32,984 nt of DNA from Burkholderiaceae bacterium (GCA_031285125.1 JAITWT010000088.1:1-32984), one strand, 5' to 3'. Shown: positions 21,393 through 32,613, numbered from the stretch's first letter. Translations and numbers: made by a program. Notes: generated from the letters alone by a model not told the origin.

Positions 21393-22988
21393 TCAGAGAC
21401 TCCAGAAAAGATCCTTGTGCTGCTCGCGCAGCAGTGCTTTTTGCACCTTACCCATGGTGTTGCGCGGCAGCTCCGTGACGATGAAGCAGCGTTTAGGCAC
21501 CTTAAAGTGCGCCAACCTTTGTCTGAGCGTGCTCAGAATCGCTTCCCCATCAAGCGCCACGCCGCGCTGGGCCACCACGATGGCCACCCCCACCTCGCCG
21601 AAATCCGCATGGGGCACACCGACAACGGCGCTTTCAGCCACACCATCGAGTGCGTTGATGTCACCCTCGACCTCGGCGGGATAGACGTTCAAACCACCGC
21701 TAATGATCAGATCCTTGCTGCGCCCAACGATGGTGAGATAGCCCAACGCGTCGATCTGTCCCACATCCCCAGTCTTGAAATAACCATCGGCGGTGAACGC
21801 CTCACGCGTTTTCTCGGGCATGCGCCAATATCCCGCGAACACGCTCGGGCCGCAAACCTGGATGTCGCCGATTTCACCCACCGCGCAATCACGCCCCTGC
21901 TTATCGCGCACCCGCAACTGCACGCCTGGCAACGCAAAGCCGACGGTTCCGCCGCGCCGTTCGCCCTGGGCTCGATCGTAGGGGTTGGAGCTGAGCATGA
22001 TGGTTTCGCTCATGCCGTAACGCTCCAAAATGGTGTGGCCGGTGCGCTCGCGCCAGGTCTCAAAAGTTTCCAGCAGCAGCGGTGCCGAGCCGGAGATGAA
22101 CAGGCGCATAGTGCCTGTCGCTGCGCGCTCGAGCGTGGATTCAGCCAACATGCGCACGTACAGCGTGGGTACACCCATAAATACGGTCGCTTCGGGCATG
22201 CGGGCAATGACTGTGCGCGGATCGAAGCGGGCCAACCAGATCATCTTGCTGCCATTGAGCAGCGCGCCATGAATCGCCACGAACAAGCCGTGCACGTGGA
22301 AAATCGGCAGCGCGTGGATCAGCACGTCGCCGCCCTGTTCTGGACTGCGCCAACCCCAGTAGTCCTTGAGCACGCGCGCGTTATCCAGCAGATTGCCGTG
22401 TGTGAGCATCGCGCCCTTGCTGCGCCCGGTGGTGCCGCTGGTGTAGATGATCGAAGCCCAATCATCGGCAGTGCGCATCACGACAGCGTGCTCGTCGCTG
22501 CATTGTGCGGCTTGCTCCAACAGGCTGCCGCTGCGATCGGCGTCGAGCGTGAACAGATGCGGCGCAGGCCACCCGGTTGACGCCGAGACAGCGCCCACCA
22601 TCGGTTCAATCCATCCGGCGTTGGCACGCGTGCACACCACGACCGCGGGCTCGGCATCGGCGATGAAGTATTCCAACTCGGCGCGCTGATAGGCGTTGTT
22701 CAGCGGCACAAACACATACCCCCCGCGCAGCGCCGCCAGATACAACATCATCGCTTCGACCGATTTGTCCACTTGGGCGAGGATGCGCGCTCCCGGCGGC
22801 ACGCCCAGCGCAGCAAAAAGATGGGCCATCATCGCGCTGGCACGTTCCAGATCTCGCCATGTGTAGAACAGCCCCTCGTCCGTCTCGACAGCGATGCCAT
22901 CGAGGTCGGCGGGAAAGGCCGCACGCAAGGCGGCGTAAAGGTTCGCGTTGAGATCAAGCGTCACTGTGGTTTTCTCCTGTGCTTTCAT
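21393..22988 (-). CDS. Acyl-CoA synthetase, malonyl-CoA synthetase (MatB)-like
   Basis: AMP-binding motif IIYTSGTTGRSKGAMLTHGNLLDNA; ALPIFHVHGLFVAIHGALLNGSKMIWLARFDP and ERYGMSETIMLSSNPYDRAQGERRGGTVGFALPG are MatB-like; start at MKAQEK. Confidence 0.85.
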   Translation of the reverse strand: MKAQEKTTVTLDLNANLYAALRAAFPADLDGIAVETDEGLFYTWRDLERASAMMAHLFAALGVPPGARILAQVDKSVEAMMLYLAALRGGYVFVPLNNAYQRAELEYFIADAEPAVVVCTRANAGWIEPMVGAVSASTGWPAPHLFTLDADRSGSLLEQAAQCSDEHAVVMRTADDWASIIYTSGTTGRSKGAMLTHGNLLDNARVLKDYWGWRSPEQGGDVLIHALPIFHVHGLFVAIHGALLNGSKMIWLARFDPRTVIARMPEATVFMGVPTLYVRMLAESTLERAATGTMRLFISGSAPLLLETFETWRERTGHTILERYGMSETIMLSSNPYDRAQGERRGGTVGFALPGVQLRVRDKQGRDCAVGEIGDIQVCGPSVFAGYWRMPEKTREAFTADGYFKTGDVGQIDALGYLTIVGRSKDLIISGGLNVYPAEVEGDINALDGVAESAVVGVPHADFGEVGVAIVVAQRGVALDGEAILSTLRQRLAHFKVPKRCFIVTELPRNTMGKVQKALLREQHKDLFWSL

Positions 22989-23242
22989 GCCGTTCAATCT
23001 AGAAACTGGAAACGACAGTTGAACACGCTCCCCAGCACCGTGAGCGGTACGCCAGGCAAAGACGGGAGCGCTGTCGTGAGACCCCGGTGAGATCGCAAGC
23101 CGGTTCTCGGACTTCTGCGTTACCTGCCCATCCCTGTGTTATTGCATTTGCAGATCCCGCCCATCCGCGATGACATTGCGCAAACCGTGCTGTACCGCAG
23201 CAAACGAAGGCGACATCGTCATCGTTTGACACGGAAATGGAA

Positions 23243-24043
23243 TCAGCGGTTACGCGGCGCGCTCCAATACAGCCACGCGCCAAACACCAGCATCGGCACG
23301 CACAGCCACTGCCCCATGCTCAAGCCCAGCGAGAGTAGGCCCAAAAAGTCATCCGGCTCGCGGAAAAATTCAACGACGAAACGCATCACGCCGTAGCCGA
23401 TCAAAAAAACCGCCGACACCTGGCGCGCTTGCCGGGGCTTGCGCGCATACAGCCACATCAGGACGAACAGCGACACCCCTTCGAGCAGAAACTGATAGAT
23501 TTCAGAAGGATGGCGCGGCATCATCGTGCCGCTGTGCGGATAGATCATCGCCCACGGCAGGTCTGGATTGCTGGCCACGCGCCCCCACAACTCACCATTG
23601 ATGAAGTTGCCCATGCGCCCGGCGGCCAGTCCGGTCGGCACGCAGGGCGCGACGAAATCCATCACTTGCCAGAACGAATACGAACGCCAGCGCGCAAATC
23701 CAATGCCCGCCGCGATCGCCCCCAGCAAACCGCCATGAAAACTCATCCCGCCTTGCCAGACATACAGGATGTGCAGCGGATGGGTCAAATAAAAATCAGG
23801 TTTGTAAAACAGGCAATAACCCAGGCGTCCGCCAAGAACGACACCCAGCACCCCCAAAAAAAGCATGTCCTCGATATCTTTGCGCGTCCACCCCAGCGTG
23901 CGATAAGGTTCGTGCTTCAGGCGCAGGCCCGCCAGGAAATAAAACAACCCGAACGCGACCAGATAGGTCACGCCGTACCAATGAACAGCAATAGGCCCCA
24001 CCTGCAACGCGACGGGGTCAATATGGGGATACATCAAAGCCAT
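23243..24043 (-). CDS. lgt: Prolipoprotein diacylglyceryl transferase
   Basis: [71 protein letters not shown]. Confidence 0.96.
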   Translation of the reverse strand: MALMYPHIDPVALQVGPIAVHWYGVTYLVAFGLFYFLAGLRLKHEPYRTLGWTRKDIEDMLFLGVLGVVLGGRLGYCLFYKPDFYLTHPLHILYVWQGGMSFHGGLLGAIAAGIGFARWRSYSFWQVMDFVAPCVPTGLAAGRMGNFINGELWGRVASNPDLPWAMIYPHSGTMMPRHPSEIYQFLLEGVSLFVLMWLYARKPRQARQVSAVFLIGYGVMRFVVEFFREPDDFLGLLSLGLSMGQWLCVPMLVFGAWLYWSAPRNR

Positions 24044-24196
24044 TGCGCTATTGTGCCAAGGTGTCTGCTATCGGAATTTCAGCCCGGTCGGCGACGCTTA
24101 CAGTTTTTTTCTACGCGCACCGCTCCATGCGCGCACTGCCACAAATCCGCCGCATAGAATCGCCGGTCTCATCAACACCCGTTTTGGAACCTACTC

Positions 24197-24508
24197 GTGA
24201 AACGCGCGCTTTTGCTTCTCGTTCTGTGCGGTGCTACCGCAACATCAGTCCTGGCCGCCGATGAGAGCAGCCTCGCCAAAGCCAAGAACTGCTTAGCCTG
24301 TCATACGGTTGAGCACAAGGTCGTCGGCCCAGCGTACAAGGACGTGGCCGCCAAATACCGCGGGCAAAAGGGCGAAGCCGACAAACTCGCCGCCAAAATC
24401 ATGGCGGGCGGTTCCGGTGCCTGGGGCGCGGTACCCATGCCCGCCAACACCCAGGTCAACGCCGCCGAAGCCAAACGGCTGGCGGTCTGGATTCTTGGTT
24501 TGAAGTAA
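24197..24508 (+). CDS. Periplasmic class I cytochrome c (c551/c552-like)
   Basis: Signal peptide MKRALLLLVLCGATATSVLA, haem motif CLACH, C-terminal Met-containing region MPANTQVNAAEAKRLAVWILGLK. Confidence 0.92.
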   Translation: MKRALLLLVLCGATATSVLAADESSLAKAKNCLACHTVEHKVVGPAYKDVAAKYRGQKGEADKLAAKIMAGGSGAWGAVPMPANTQVNAAEAKRLAVWILGLK

Positions 24509-24540
24509 AGCCACGTCTCGCACGCCGCCTGAAGAGCCTC

Positions 24541-24573
24541 TGAAGCCGGCCTGCGCGGGAACGCAGGCCTTCA
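24541..24573. terminator. Hairpin between convergent cytochrome c and LapA-like genes
   Basis: TGAAG(CCG)GCCTGCG ... CGCAGGCCTTCA; no good U-tract, so terminator function is tentative. Confidence 0.4.
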
Positions 24574-24626
24574 ATTCACCCCAAAAACCGCAGTTGAACC
24601 CGCCCGCCAGCGAGGAGAACGGGCGC

Positions 24627-25124
24627 TTATGCCGACGCGCTGGACGGCAGGGTTCCGCTGCGCTCGAAGCGATCCTCAAGCTCCCCTAGATGGGCGCAGA
24701 TGCTGTTATCTGACTGCTCAGCGCGCGCATTGAGCGCGGTTTCGAGTTGTTCGATACGTGCAAGTAATTGCGTCTGCAGCGCCGTCAGGCGCTGCTGCCG
24801 CATTTGTTCTTGCGTATCAAGATAGCTGCGCAACTCGGTCAAACGAGAGGCTTCAGCGTTGTCGGCCAAATTGCGTTGCGCCTGCAATTCCTTATGGTGC
24901 CGACGCGTTTGCAGCAGCGTCGCCCCTTGGATGTAAATCACGTAGGCCAGAAGCAGCACCGCGAGCACAACCGTCAGCCCCAGCATGACCAAGCCCAGTG
25001 GCGCTGTGACCCCCATCACCCCCAGCGAGATGGCCACCGGCTGCGCCAATTGCCCCCAGTTGAGAGCGGCCAGCACGCCAATCACAACCGCCACGATAAT
25101 CACCAGTCCGCTACGCCATGTCAT
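24627..25124 (-). CDS. LapA-domain-like membrane protein with C-terminal coiled coil
   Basis: Two N-terminal TM segments (VIIVAVVIGVLAALNW..., VMLGLTVVLAVLLLAYVIYIQ) followed by a Q/E/L-rich coiled coil. Confidence 0.6.
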   Translation of the reverse strand: MTWRSGLVIIVAVVIGVLAALNWGQLAQPVAISLGVMGVTAPLGLVMLGLTVVLAVLLLAYVIYIQGATLLQTRRHHKELQAQRNLADNAEASRLTELRSYLDTQEQMRQQRLTALQTQLLARIEQLETALNARAEQSDNSICAHLGELEDRFERSGTLPSSASA

Positions 25125-25202
25125 GAGAAATTCCTTTTTTGTGTTTAGCCAGAAGCCTCCTTTGTAGCTTAAATCTCCAGATCAATAAGCGCGCACGGCG
25201 GT

Positions 25203-25472
25203 AGAACCTGTTTACGATCTGAAATAGCTCACTTTGGGCCGCAATCGGGATGAGTGGGTGGCCCATGGCGCGCCGCATGGGCTGGTGCCCATGAAAGCGA
25301 CTGGGATGCCCAATCGCCCGATTTCGGCCCAACCCGAAGGGCAGAGGCCTTTTCGGGCGGTCTGCCGCGTTGCAACGCTGGCCCATAGCCGGGCTATGGG
25401 CTGCGCGCCGCGCCTTGCATCCCCTCCCGAAAAGGTCTCTGCGTGAGCCATTTCAGATCGTAAACAGGTTCT
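25203..25472. repeat. 270-bp MITE-like element with 30-bp terminal inverted repeats
   Basis: AGAACCTGTTTACGATCTGAAATAGCTCAC (25203-25232) is the reverse complement of 25443-25472 with one mismatch; internal inverted repeats at 25343-25357/25426-25440 and 25382-25400; no plausible coding content. Confidence 0.75.
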
Positions 25473-25515
25473 CAGATCGCCGATCTTTGACCAAACTGCC
25501 TCACAATCCGATTCC

Positions 25516-25935
25516 ATGAGTTTTCCCATCGACAAAACCGAAGTCCAATGGCGCGCGCTGCTGGCGGACAAAGGCGCGGAGCCGCTGGCTTTCGAAGTGA
25601 CACGCCTCGCCGTCACTGAGCGCCCCTTCACTGGGCGGTACGAGGCGCACTGGGCCGATGGCAGTTACCACTGCATTTGCTGTGGTGCCAAGCTGTTCGA
25701 TTCAGCGGACAAATTCGACGCCGGCTGCGGCTGGCCGAGCTTCACGCAAACCGCCGTGCCGGGCGCGATCGAGGAACGGACGGACCGCGCGCATGACATG
25801 GTGCGCACCGAAACCGTGTGCGCGCAGTGCAATGCGCACCTGGGCCATGTGTTTTCCGACGGCCCGGCGCCCACGGGTCTGCGCTATTGCATGAATTCGG
25901 CGGCGCTTGCATTCGAGCCCGGGGAGAATGATTGA
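25516..25935 (+). CDS. msrB: Peptide-methionine (R)-S-oxide reductase
   Basis: [58 protein letters not shown]. Confidence 0.95.
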   Translation: MSFPIDKTEVQWRALLADKGAEPLAFEVTRLAVTERPFTGRYEAHWADGSYHCICCGAKLFDSADKFDAGCGWPSFTQTAVPGAIEERTDRAHDMVRTETVCAQCNAHLGHVFSDGPAPTGLRYCMNSAALAFEPGEND

Positions 25936-26507
25936 TGCGCGCCCTGCTCGACTTTATTCCTATCCTGCTGTTCTTTGGCGCCTACAAACTCTGGGGCATC
26001 TATGTCGCTACCGCAGTCCTGATGGCCGCCACCGTCCTGCAAATGGGCCTGATCTACGTCATTGAACACAAACTCGCGTTGATGCATAAGGTCACGCTCG
26101 GGCTGATCCTGATCTTTGGCGCACTCACCCTGGTGCTGCACGATATCCGTTTCCTCGAATGGAAATTCACGCTGTTCTACGCAGCCATCGCCCTCGTGCT
26201 GCTTGCGGCGCATCTGCTGTACCGTAAAAACCTGCTCAAAACTCTACTGGGCATGCAAATTGAACTCCCCGACGCGGTGTGGACGCGCTTGAACTATGCC
26301 TGGGTGATCTATTGCCTGTTCATGGCGGCGCTCAATAGCTGGATCGTGGTTTTCTTCAGCACCCAAGCGTGGGTCAATTTCAAGGCCTGGAGCATTGTGC
26401 TTTCAATCGCATTCATCATCGGCCAAGGGGTGTACATGGCACCGCACCTCAAATTTAATCAAGCCGGCAAAGAAGATAACAAAAAAGAAGAGAAAGCCGG
26501 ATCATGA
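25932..26507 (+). CDS. yciB: Septation protein A family inner-membrane protein (YciB/IspZ)
   Basis: [36 protein letters not shown]..., [32 protein letters not shown]. Confidence 0.93.
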   Translation: MMRALLDFIPILLFFGAYKLWGIYVATAVLMAATVLQMGLIYVIEHKLALMHKVTLGLILIFGALTLVLHDIRFLEWKFTLFYAAIALVLLAAHLLYRKNLLKTLLGMQIELPDAVWTRLNYAWVIYCLFMAALNSWIVVFFSTQAWVNFKAWSIVLSIAFIIGQGVYMAPHLKFNQAGKEDNKKEEKAGS

Positions 26508-26809
26508 CCCCCTCATCTTCAGCGCCCCCTGCTCATCCCAGTGCTCCACTTCCCGCCACCGCCGCGCAGATCGAAGCGGCATTGCATGCCGCGCTCGCTC
26601 CAACGGTGCTTGAAGTCATCGACGAAAGTGCCGCCCACGCCGGCCATGCGGGTGCAAATGCTTGGGGCTATGGCAGCCACATCCGGATACGGATTGCCGC
26701 GCCGCAATTTAACGGTTTGTCACGCATTGGTCGGCATCGGCTTGTGTATGATGCGTTACGTCCCTTCATCGCGCGGGGACTGCACGCCGTGACCATCGAG
26801 ACTGACTGA
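26504..26809 (+). CDS. BolA family protein
   Basis: IEAALHAALAPTVLEVIDESAAHAGH...HIRIRIAAPQFNGLSRIGRHRLVYDALRPFIARGLHAVTIET; ATGA overlap with the preceding gene. Confidence 0.9.
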   Translation: MTPSSSAPPAHPSAPLPATAAQIEAALHAALAPTVLEVIDESAAHAGHAGANAWGYGSHIRIRIAAPQFNGLSRIGRHRLVYDALRPFIARGLHAVTIETD

Positions 26810-26888
26810 TTCCTTTGTTGGGTACCACAACCACCCACGGCGCAGTTCCTGATTCATCTCCTTTTCCCCCTCTTTCTCTTTTTACTTC

Positions 26889-27677
26889 ATGAAAAAACCG
26901 CTCTTGCAAGCCGCTGCGGCCGCTACTGTCATCGCGCTGGCACTTCCTTCGATCGCACTTGCGCAAAACTTGGCTGTCGTCAATGGCACGCCTGTCCCCA
27001 AGTCAACCTTGGACATGGTCAAGCAACAGCTTACAGCTGCGGGTCACCCCGTCACACCGGATCAGGAAAAGCAATTGCGTGAGGGTCTCATCCAGCGCGA
27101 AGTGCTGGTGCAGGAAGCTCACCGGCTTGGGCTGGACGCGACCCAGGATTACAAGTTTCAGATGGAACAGGCACGCCAAACCTTCCTGATCAACCAACTG
27201 ATTGATAACTACGTGAAGAAAAACCCGGTCTCCGACGCGCAAGCCAAGAAGGCCTACGACGGGGCCGTCTCCGGCAATAACGCGAAGGAGTACCGCGTTC
27301 TGCACATTTTGGTCAAGAGTGAGGACTTGGCCAAGAAAACGATTGCTCAAATCAAGGGCGGCGCGAAGTTTACCGACCTCGCCAAGAAAGAAAGTATCGA
27401 TACCGGCTCAAGCAGCAAGGGCGGCGATCTCGGCTGGGCCACGCCTTCCGATTACGCGCCGGAATTTGCCGATGCAATTACCAAGCTCCACAAAGGCGAA
27501 ATGACGCAAACGCCGGTGAAAACGCAGTACGGCTGGCACGTTATTCGCCTGGATGATATCCGTCCGATGCAACCCCCCAGCTTTGAAGAAATCAAGCCGC
27601 AAGTCATTAAGAACTTGCAGCGTCAGGGGTTCGAGGAATACGCAAAAAAATTGCTCGACAAAGCCAAGGTTCAGTGA
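26889..27677 (+). CDS. Parvulin-type peptidyl-prolyl cis-trans isomerase
   Basis: Signal peptide; VLHILVKSEDLAKKTIAQIKGGAKFTDLAKKESIDTGSSSKGGDLGWA, TQYGWHVIRLDDIRP. Confidence 0.95.
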   Translation: MKKPLLQAAAAATVIALALPSIALAQNLAVVNGTPVPKSTLDMVKQQLTAAGHPVTPDQEKQLREGLIQREVLVQEAHRLGLDATQDYKFQMEQARQTFLINQLIDNYVKKNPVSDAQAKKAYDGAVSGNNAKEYRVLHILVKSEDLAKKTIAQIKGGAKFTDLAKKESIDTGSSSKGGDLGWATPSDYAPEFADAITKLHKGEMTQTPVKTQYGWHVIRLDDIRPMQPPSFEEIKPQVIKNLQRQGFEEYAKKLLDKAKVQ

Positions 27678-27763
27678 AGATCTGAACAGGTGCGCGCCCA
27701 TCCTCTTTGGGCGCATCCCATTCGTTCGTAAATTCGTTCGTACCTTCTGATCATTCCAAACAG

Positions 27764-27797
27764 CAGGGCAAGCTTAAATCCTTGCCCTGTGTTTTTT
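27764..27797 (+). terminator. Rho-independent terminator after the PPIase gene
   Basis: CAGGGCAAG-CTTAAATC-CTTGCCCTG perfect 9-bp stem followed by TGTTTTTT. Confidence 0.9.
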
Positions 27798-27827
27798 AGA
27801 GGCCGCGCTTTTCCGCGCTATCCCGCG

Positions 27828-30800
27828 TTATCCCGCCCACCGGCGCGCATTGCGCCAAATCTGCATCCACGGGCTGAACCCACTTTTGCCGAACGCACTC
27901 CAGCTCATCTGGATGTTGCGAAACACGCGCTCGGGATGCGGCATGAGGGCAGTGAAGCGGCCATCGGCAGTGGTCACAGCGGTCAAGCCGCCGGGGCTGC
28001 CGTTGGGGTTGTAGGGATAGCGCTCGGTGGGCTGGCCCTGGGGATCGACATAGCGCATCGCGGCGATGGCGCGCCCGGCATTGCCGCGGCGGCTGAAGTT
28101 GGCGTAGCCCTCGCCGTGCGCGACCGCGATCGGCAGGCGCGCGCCGGCCATGCCGGTGAAGAACAGGCTCGGGCTCTCAAGCACTTCCACTTGTGACAGA
28201 CGCGCCTCGAAGCGTTCGCTGCGATTGGCGGTGAAGCGCGGCCAGTCTTGCGCACCGGGGATGATGTCGGCCAACTCGGCGAACATCTGGCAGCCGTTGC
28301 ACACGCCCAGGCCGAAGGTGTCGCCGCGCACAAAAAAGGCGGCGAATTGTTCGGCCAGCCGGGGGTTGAAGCGGATGCTGCGCGCCCAGCCGATGCCTGC
28401 GCCCAGCGTGTCACCATAGCTGAAGCCGCCGCAGGCGACGATGCCCTGGAAGCGTGCGAGTTCGGTGCGGCCCGATTGCAGGTCGGTCATGTGCACGTCG
28501 TACGCATTGAAGCCCGCCGCGGTGAAGGCATAGGCCATTTCGATGTGTGAATTGACGCCCTGCTCGCGCAGGATGGCGATCTGTGGGCGGCGCGCCACGA
28601 TGGCAGGGGCGGCGGCCGGTGCGGTTTCGACTTGGGCTAAGTCTTCTTGCAAGCGCGCGGGCAAGTGAACGTGCAGGCCCGCATCTTGCGGGTGGCCGGC
28701 TGCGGCGTGTTCGGCATCGGCGCAATCGGGGTTGTCGCGCTCATGGCAGATTTTCCAGCTCACGCTGTCCCAGACTTGGTGCAGATCGCTCAGGCCGGCG
28801 CTGAACACCGGCTTGGCGTCGCGCCAAATTTCAACCTTGCCCTTGCCCGCGTCGATCGGCGCTGATGCCGGGCGCGTTTTGCCAACGAAATGGCTGTGCG
28901 TCGACAGACCGTGCATGCGCAGCGTCTGCATCACTTCATCGCGTCGCGCGGTGCGCACTTGCAGCAGCAGGCCCAATTCTTCGCTGAACAGCGCCTTGAG
29001 CGTGAGTTCTTCACGGCGCGCGCCCACTTGCGTGGCCCAGTTCTTGGCATCGCCGTAATCGGCGCGGCTGTCGCGGATACCGTCGCCTTCGGTGACGAGC
29101 AGATCGACATTGAGCGTGATGCCGACATGGCCCGCAAAAGCCATTTCACACGCAGCGGCAAATAAGCCGCCATCGCTGCGGTCGTGCAGGGCCAGAATCT
29201 GGCCTTGCGCGCGCAATTCGTTGACGGCAGCCACGAGCCGCACCAGGTCTTGCGGGTCATCCAGATCGGGCACCGCCCCGCCCGGCTGGCCGAGCACCTG
29301 CGCAAGCACGCTGGCGCCCATGCGATGCTGGCCGCGGCCCAGGTCGATCAACACCAGTGTGGTGTCCGCCTCGTGTGCATCCAGTTGCGGCGTGAGCGTG
29401 CCGCGCACATCGTCAATCGCGGCGAAGGCGCTGACGATCAGGCTCACCGGCGAAACGACTTTCTTCGCTTCGCCGCCTTGTTGTCCTTCTTGGCCTTGTT
29501 GTCCTTCTGCGCGCCATTGCGTGCGCATCGACAGCGAATCCTTGCCCACGGGAATCGAAATCCCGAGCGCCGGGCACAGCGCCATGCCGACGGCCTTGAC
29601 CGTCTCGTACAACGCCGCGTCTTCTCCAGGCTCGCCGCAGGCAGCCATCCAGTTGGCCGAGAGCTTGACGCGCGACAACTCGATCGGCGCGGCCAGCAGG
29701 TTGGTGATCGCCTCGGCCACCGCCATGCGGCCCGAGGCCGGCGCGTCGATCGCCGCCAGTGGCGTGCGCTCGCCCATGCTCATTGCCTCGCCCGCGTACC
29801 CCTTGAAGTCGGCCAATGTGACGGCGCAATCGGCCACCGGCACTTGCCACGGGCCCACCATTTGGTCGCGGTGGGTCAGGCCGCCGACAGTGCGATCGCC
29901 GATGGTGACCAGAAAACGCTTGCTTGCCACCGTCGGATGCGAGAGCACATCAATGACGGCTTGCTGCAAGCTCACGCCGCTCAGATCGATGGGCGCAACG
30001 CGGCGCGCGATCGAACCCACATCGCGGCGCATTTTGGGTGGTTTGCCCAGCAGCACCTCCATCGGCATGTCTACCGCAACATCCCCTCCCCTGCCGGCTT
30101 CCAGCCGGGGGGTGAGCGGCACATCGGCCAGCGCCAGTTGCCGCTCCTCGGTGGTCACGCCGACCACCGCAAACGGACAGCGTTCGCGCTCGCACAAGTC
30201 GCGCAGTTGCGCCAGCGATTCGGGCGCAATCGCCAACACGTAACGTTCCTGGCTTTCGTTGCACCAGATTTCCTTGGGCGCCAAACCGCTTTCTTCCAGC
30301 GGCACGGCACGCAGATCGAAGCGCGCGCCGCGGCCGGCGTCATGGACCAATTCAGGAAAGGCGTTGGAAAGCCCGCCCGCGCCAACATCATGAATCGCCA
30401 AGATCGGGTTGCGCTGGCCCAACAGCCAGCAGCGGTTGATGACTTCCTGCGCGCGGCGCTGAATTTCCGGGTTGCCGCGTTGCACCGAATCGAAATCGAG
30501 CGCAGCGGCATTGGCGCCGGTGGCCATCGAGCTGGCCGCGCCGCCGCCCATGCCGATGCGCATGCCCGGCCCGCCCAACTGGATGAGCAAGGTGCCGACC
30601 GGAAAACGCACCTTTTTGACCTGTATGGCGTCGATTTGGCCGATCCCGCCGGCGACCATGATCGGCTTGTGATAGCCGCGCCGCACCGTATCGACATCGC
30701 TGGCGATGGTCTGCTCGTACTCACGGAAGTACCCCAGCAGATTGGGCCGGCCAAACTCGTTGTTGAACGCCGCACCGCCCAGTGGCCCCTCGGTCATGAT

Positions 30801-31952
30801 CTGCAACGGGCTGGCGATATGGCCGGGCCTGCCGTAGGCGTCATCGCCTGGCCACAGCTTGGAAACCGTGAAACCGGTCAAGCTTGCCTTGGGACGCGCC
30901 CCGCGCCCGGTTGCGCCTTCATCGCGGATCTCGCCGCCCGCGCCCGTCGCAGCGCCGGGGAAAGGTGAAATCGCGGTCGGGTGGTTGTGCGTCTCCACCT
31001 TCATCAACACGTGGTGCAGCGCGTGCTCTTTCTCGTAACGTTGCATCGTGCGCGGCACGAAGCGTTCAATCTCCCGCCCCTGCATCACCGAAGCGTTGTC
31101 GGCATAGGCCACCACGGTGTGCTGCGGGTGCATACGCTCGGTATGACGGATCATGCCGAACAGGCTCATCGGCTGGGGCGCACCGTCGATGACGAAATCG
31201 GCATTGAAAATCTTGTGGCGGCAATGCTCGCTATTGGCCTGCGCGAACATCATCAGTTCAACATCGGTCGGATTGCGCTTGAGCTGGGTAAAGGCCGCAA
31301 CCAGGTAGTCGATCTCGTCATCAGCCAGCGCCAAGCCAAACTCGGCATTGGCCGCTTCAAGCGCATCACGCCCACCCGCAAGCACATCCACATGCGCCAT
31401 CGGCTGCGCCGGCAATTCTGAAAACAGTGCGAACGCCGCCTCAACCGAAGGCAGCGCCGATTCCGTCATGCGATCGTGCAAAAGCGCGGCGATCGCCTCC
31501 CGCCGCGCCGCATCCGATGGGCTCGACGGACCGGATCGCGCCAACAGCAGCGGCGCCTTCACCCTGAGGTAAAACTCTGTGACCCGTTCGACGCGCCGCA
31601 GCCCCAAGCCGCAATTGCGCGCGATATCGGTCGCCTTCGAGGCCCAGGGCGACACCGTGCCCAGACGCGGCGAGACGACCAGCCGCTCGTCCGAGGGCAA
31701 CGGCGCATCAACGGGTTCGCCATAAGCCAGCAGCGCCGCGAATTGCTCGTGCTCGCGCGCGTCCAGCGGCGCATCGGTGGCGACCAGATGGATGAAGCGC
31801 GCATCGACCGCCTCAATGCACGGCTCGATCGCTTGTAGCCGCGGTAACAGTTGGCGAACGCGGAAGTCACTGAGCGCTCGGGCGCCGGGAAAAACGGTGA
31901 TATGGAGCGCTTTGCCACCGCTCGATGGTTGTTGCTTGGCTGCTGAAGTCAT
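27828..31952 (-). CDS. purL: Phosphoribosylformylglycinamidine synthase
   Basis: 1374 aa; N-terminal PurS-like, AIR-synthase and C-terminal glutaminase domains ([38 protein letters not shown]). Confidence 0.97.
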   Translation of the reverse strand: MTSAAKQQPSSGGKALHITVFPGARALSDFRVRQLLPRLQAIEPCIEAVDARFIHLVATDAPLDAREHEQFAALLAYGEPVDAPLPSDERLVVSPRLGTVSPWASKATDIARNCGLGLRRVERVTEFYLRVKAPLLLARSGPSSPSDAARREAIAALLHDRMTESALPSVEAAFALFSELPAQPMAHVDVLAGGRDALEAANAEFGLALADDEIDYLVAAFTQLKRNPTDVELMMFAQANSEHCRHKIFNADFVIDGAPQPMSLFGMIRHTERMHPQHTVVAYADNASVMQGREIERFVPRTMQRYEKEHALHHVLMKVETHNHPTAISPFPGAATGAGGEIRDEGATGRGARPKASLTGFTVSKLWPGDDAYGRPGHIASPLQIMTEGPLGGAAFNNEFGRPNLLGYFREYEQTIASDVDTVRRGYHKPIMVAGGIGQIDAIQVKKVRFPVGTLLIQLGGPGMRIGMGGGAASSMATGANAAALDFDSVQRGNPEIQRRAQEVINRCWLLGQRNPILAIHDVGAGGLSNAFPELVHDAGRGARFDLRAVPLEESGLAPKEIWCNESQERYVLAIAPESLAQLRDLCERERCPFAVVGVTTEERQLALADVPLTPRLEAGRGGDVAVDMPMEVLLGKPPKMRRDVGSIARRVAPIDLSGVSLQQAVIDVLSHPTVASKRFLVTIGDRTVGGLTHRDQMVGPWQVPVADCAVTLADFKGYAGEAMSMGERTPLAAIDAPASGRMAVAEAITNLLAAPIELSRVKLSANWMAACGEPGEDAALYETVKAVGMALCPALGISIPVGKDSLSMRTQWRAEGQQGQEGQQGGEAKKVVSPVSLIVSAFAAIDDVRGTLTPQLDAHEADTTLVLIDLGRGQHRMGASVLAQVLGQPGGAVPDLDDPQDLVRLVAAVNELRAQGQILALHDRSDGGLFAAACEMAFAGHVGITLNVDLLVTEGDGIRDSRADYGDAKNWATQVGARREELTLKALFSEELGLLLQVRTARRDEVMQTLRMHGLSTHSHFVGKTRPASAPIDAGKGKVEIWRDAKPVFSAGLSDLHQVWDSVSWKICHERDNPDCADAEHAAAGHPQDAGLHVHLPARLQEDLAQVETAPAAAPAIVARRPQIAILREQGVNSHIEMAYAFTAAGFNAYDVHMTDLQSGRTELARFQGIVACGGFSYGDTLGAGIGWARSIRFNPRLAEQFAAFFVRGDTFGLGVCNGCQMFAELADIIPGAQDWPRFTANRSERFEARLSQVEVLESPSLFFTGMAGARLPIAVAHGEGYANFSRRGNAGRAIAAMRYVDPQGQPTERYPYNPNGSPGGLTAVTTADGRFTALMPHPERVFRNIQMSWSAFGKSGFSPWMQIWRNARRWAG
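29475..29507. repeat. In-frame 18-nt tandem duplication inside purL
   Basis: GCCTTGTTGTCCTTC at 29475-29489 recurs at 29493-29507 (period 18); encodes [12 protein letters not shown]. Confidence 0.85.
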
Positions 31953-32288
31953 AAATGATGCAAATGATGCTGCGCTTTAGGGCGTATTCACGCTATTTTC
32001 AGGGATCGCGTTGCCCGGCTAAAGGCGCTGGATGTAAAGTGAAAGTGCAACGTTTACAGCCGCCATCAGGCTCGTTTGGAATGCCGGACGCTCCGGGACA
32101 GCCCTAGGCGTTGCGTTGCGATAGGTTTTCCTGGCATTGCCGATATCCGTCCTGCCGGGCGCTGGATATCCATCAGATATCCGCCCTACTCCCATTCAGT
32201 CACTAACGAGCAAAAAACCCTTTATTCAACAACGACTTGGGAAAGCAGTCGATTTTGGTGCCATAAAAAGTCCCACGTTCAGTGACTT

Positions 32289-32612
32289 TCATGCGGCGCT
32301 CAATTCTTGTGACAGCTCGGGGTGCTTGATGATAAGCCGTAGCAGGCACAGCACTCCCCCTGGGGGCGCGAACCGTCCTTGCTCCCAATCGCGCAATGTC
32401 GCCACTGGGGTTTCGATGCGCTCGGCGAAGGCGGATTGCGTCAGCCCGGACTTCTCCCGGGCTTGACGCACGATGATCTGCGCAGGTGTTGTGACACGCC
32501 CAAGCCCTGCCTTCGCCTCTGCGAGTGCTTGCCGCAGATCGGGAAGCGCCTCACCGGCATCGGCCTCGATAGCCGTTGCCACCTTCTCAACGTCAATTTT
32601 CTTGATGCCCAT
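32289..32612 (-). CDS. HTH XRE-family antitoxin (HigA-like)
   Basis: PAQIIVRQAREKSGLTQSAFAERIETPVATLRDWEQGRFAPPGGVLCLLRLIIKHPELSQEL; start at MGIKKID immediately after the toxin stop. Confidence 0.88.
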   Translation of the reverse strand: MGIKKIDVEKVATAIEADAGEALPDLRQALAEAKAGLGRVTTPAQIIVRQAREKSGLTQSAFAERIETPVATLRDWEQGRFAPPGGVLCLLRLIIKHPELSQELSAA

Positions 32613-32613
32613 G

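Noticed and set aside
21180-22580. 466-aa plus-strand ORF antisense to the acyl-CoA synthetase
   Set aside because: No domain signature and overlaps a clear AMP-binding enzyme.
25212-25631. 139-aa minus-strand ORF spanning the MITE-like element and msrB start
   Set aside because: Translated repeat plus antisense msrB; such ORFs are typical false hypothetical proteins.
27720-27743. Tandem ATTCGTTCGTA repeat after the PPIase gene
   Set aside because: Only two short copies in a terminator-proximal spacer; likely chance.
29184-30968. 594-aa plus-strand ORF antisense to purL
   Set aside because: Shadow frame of a high-GC gene; Arg/His/Gln/Ala-rich composition with no recognisable domain, fully overlapping an unambiguous purL.
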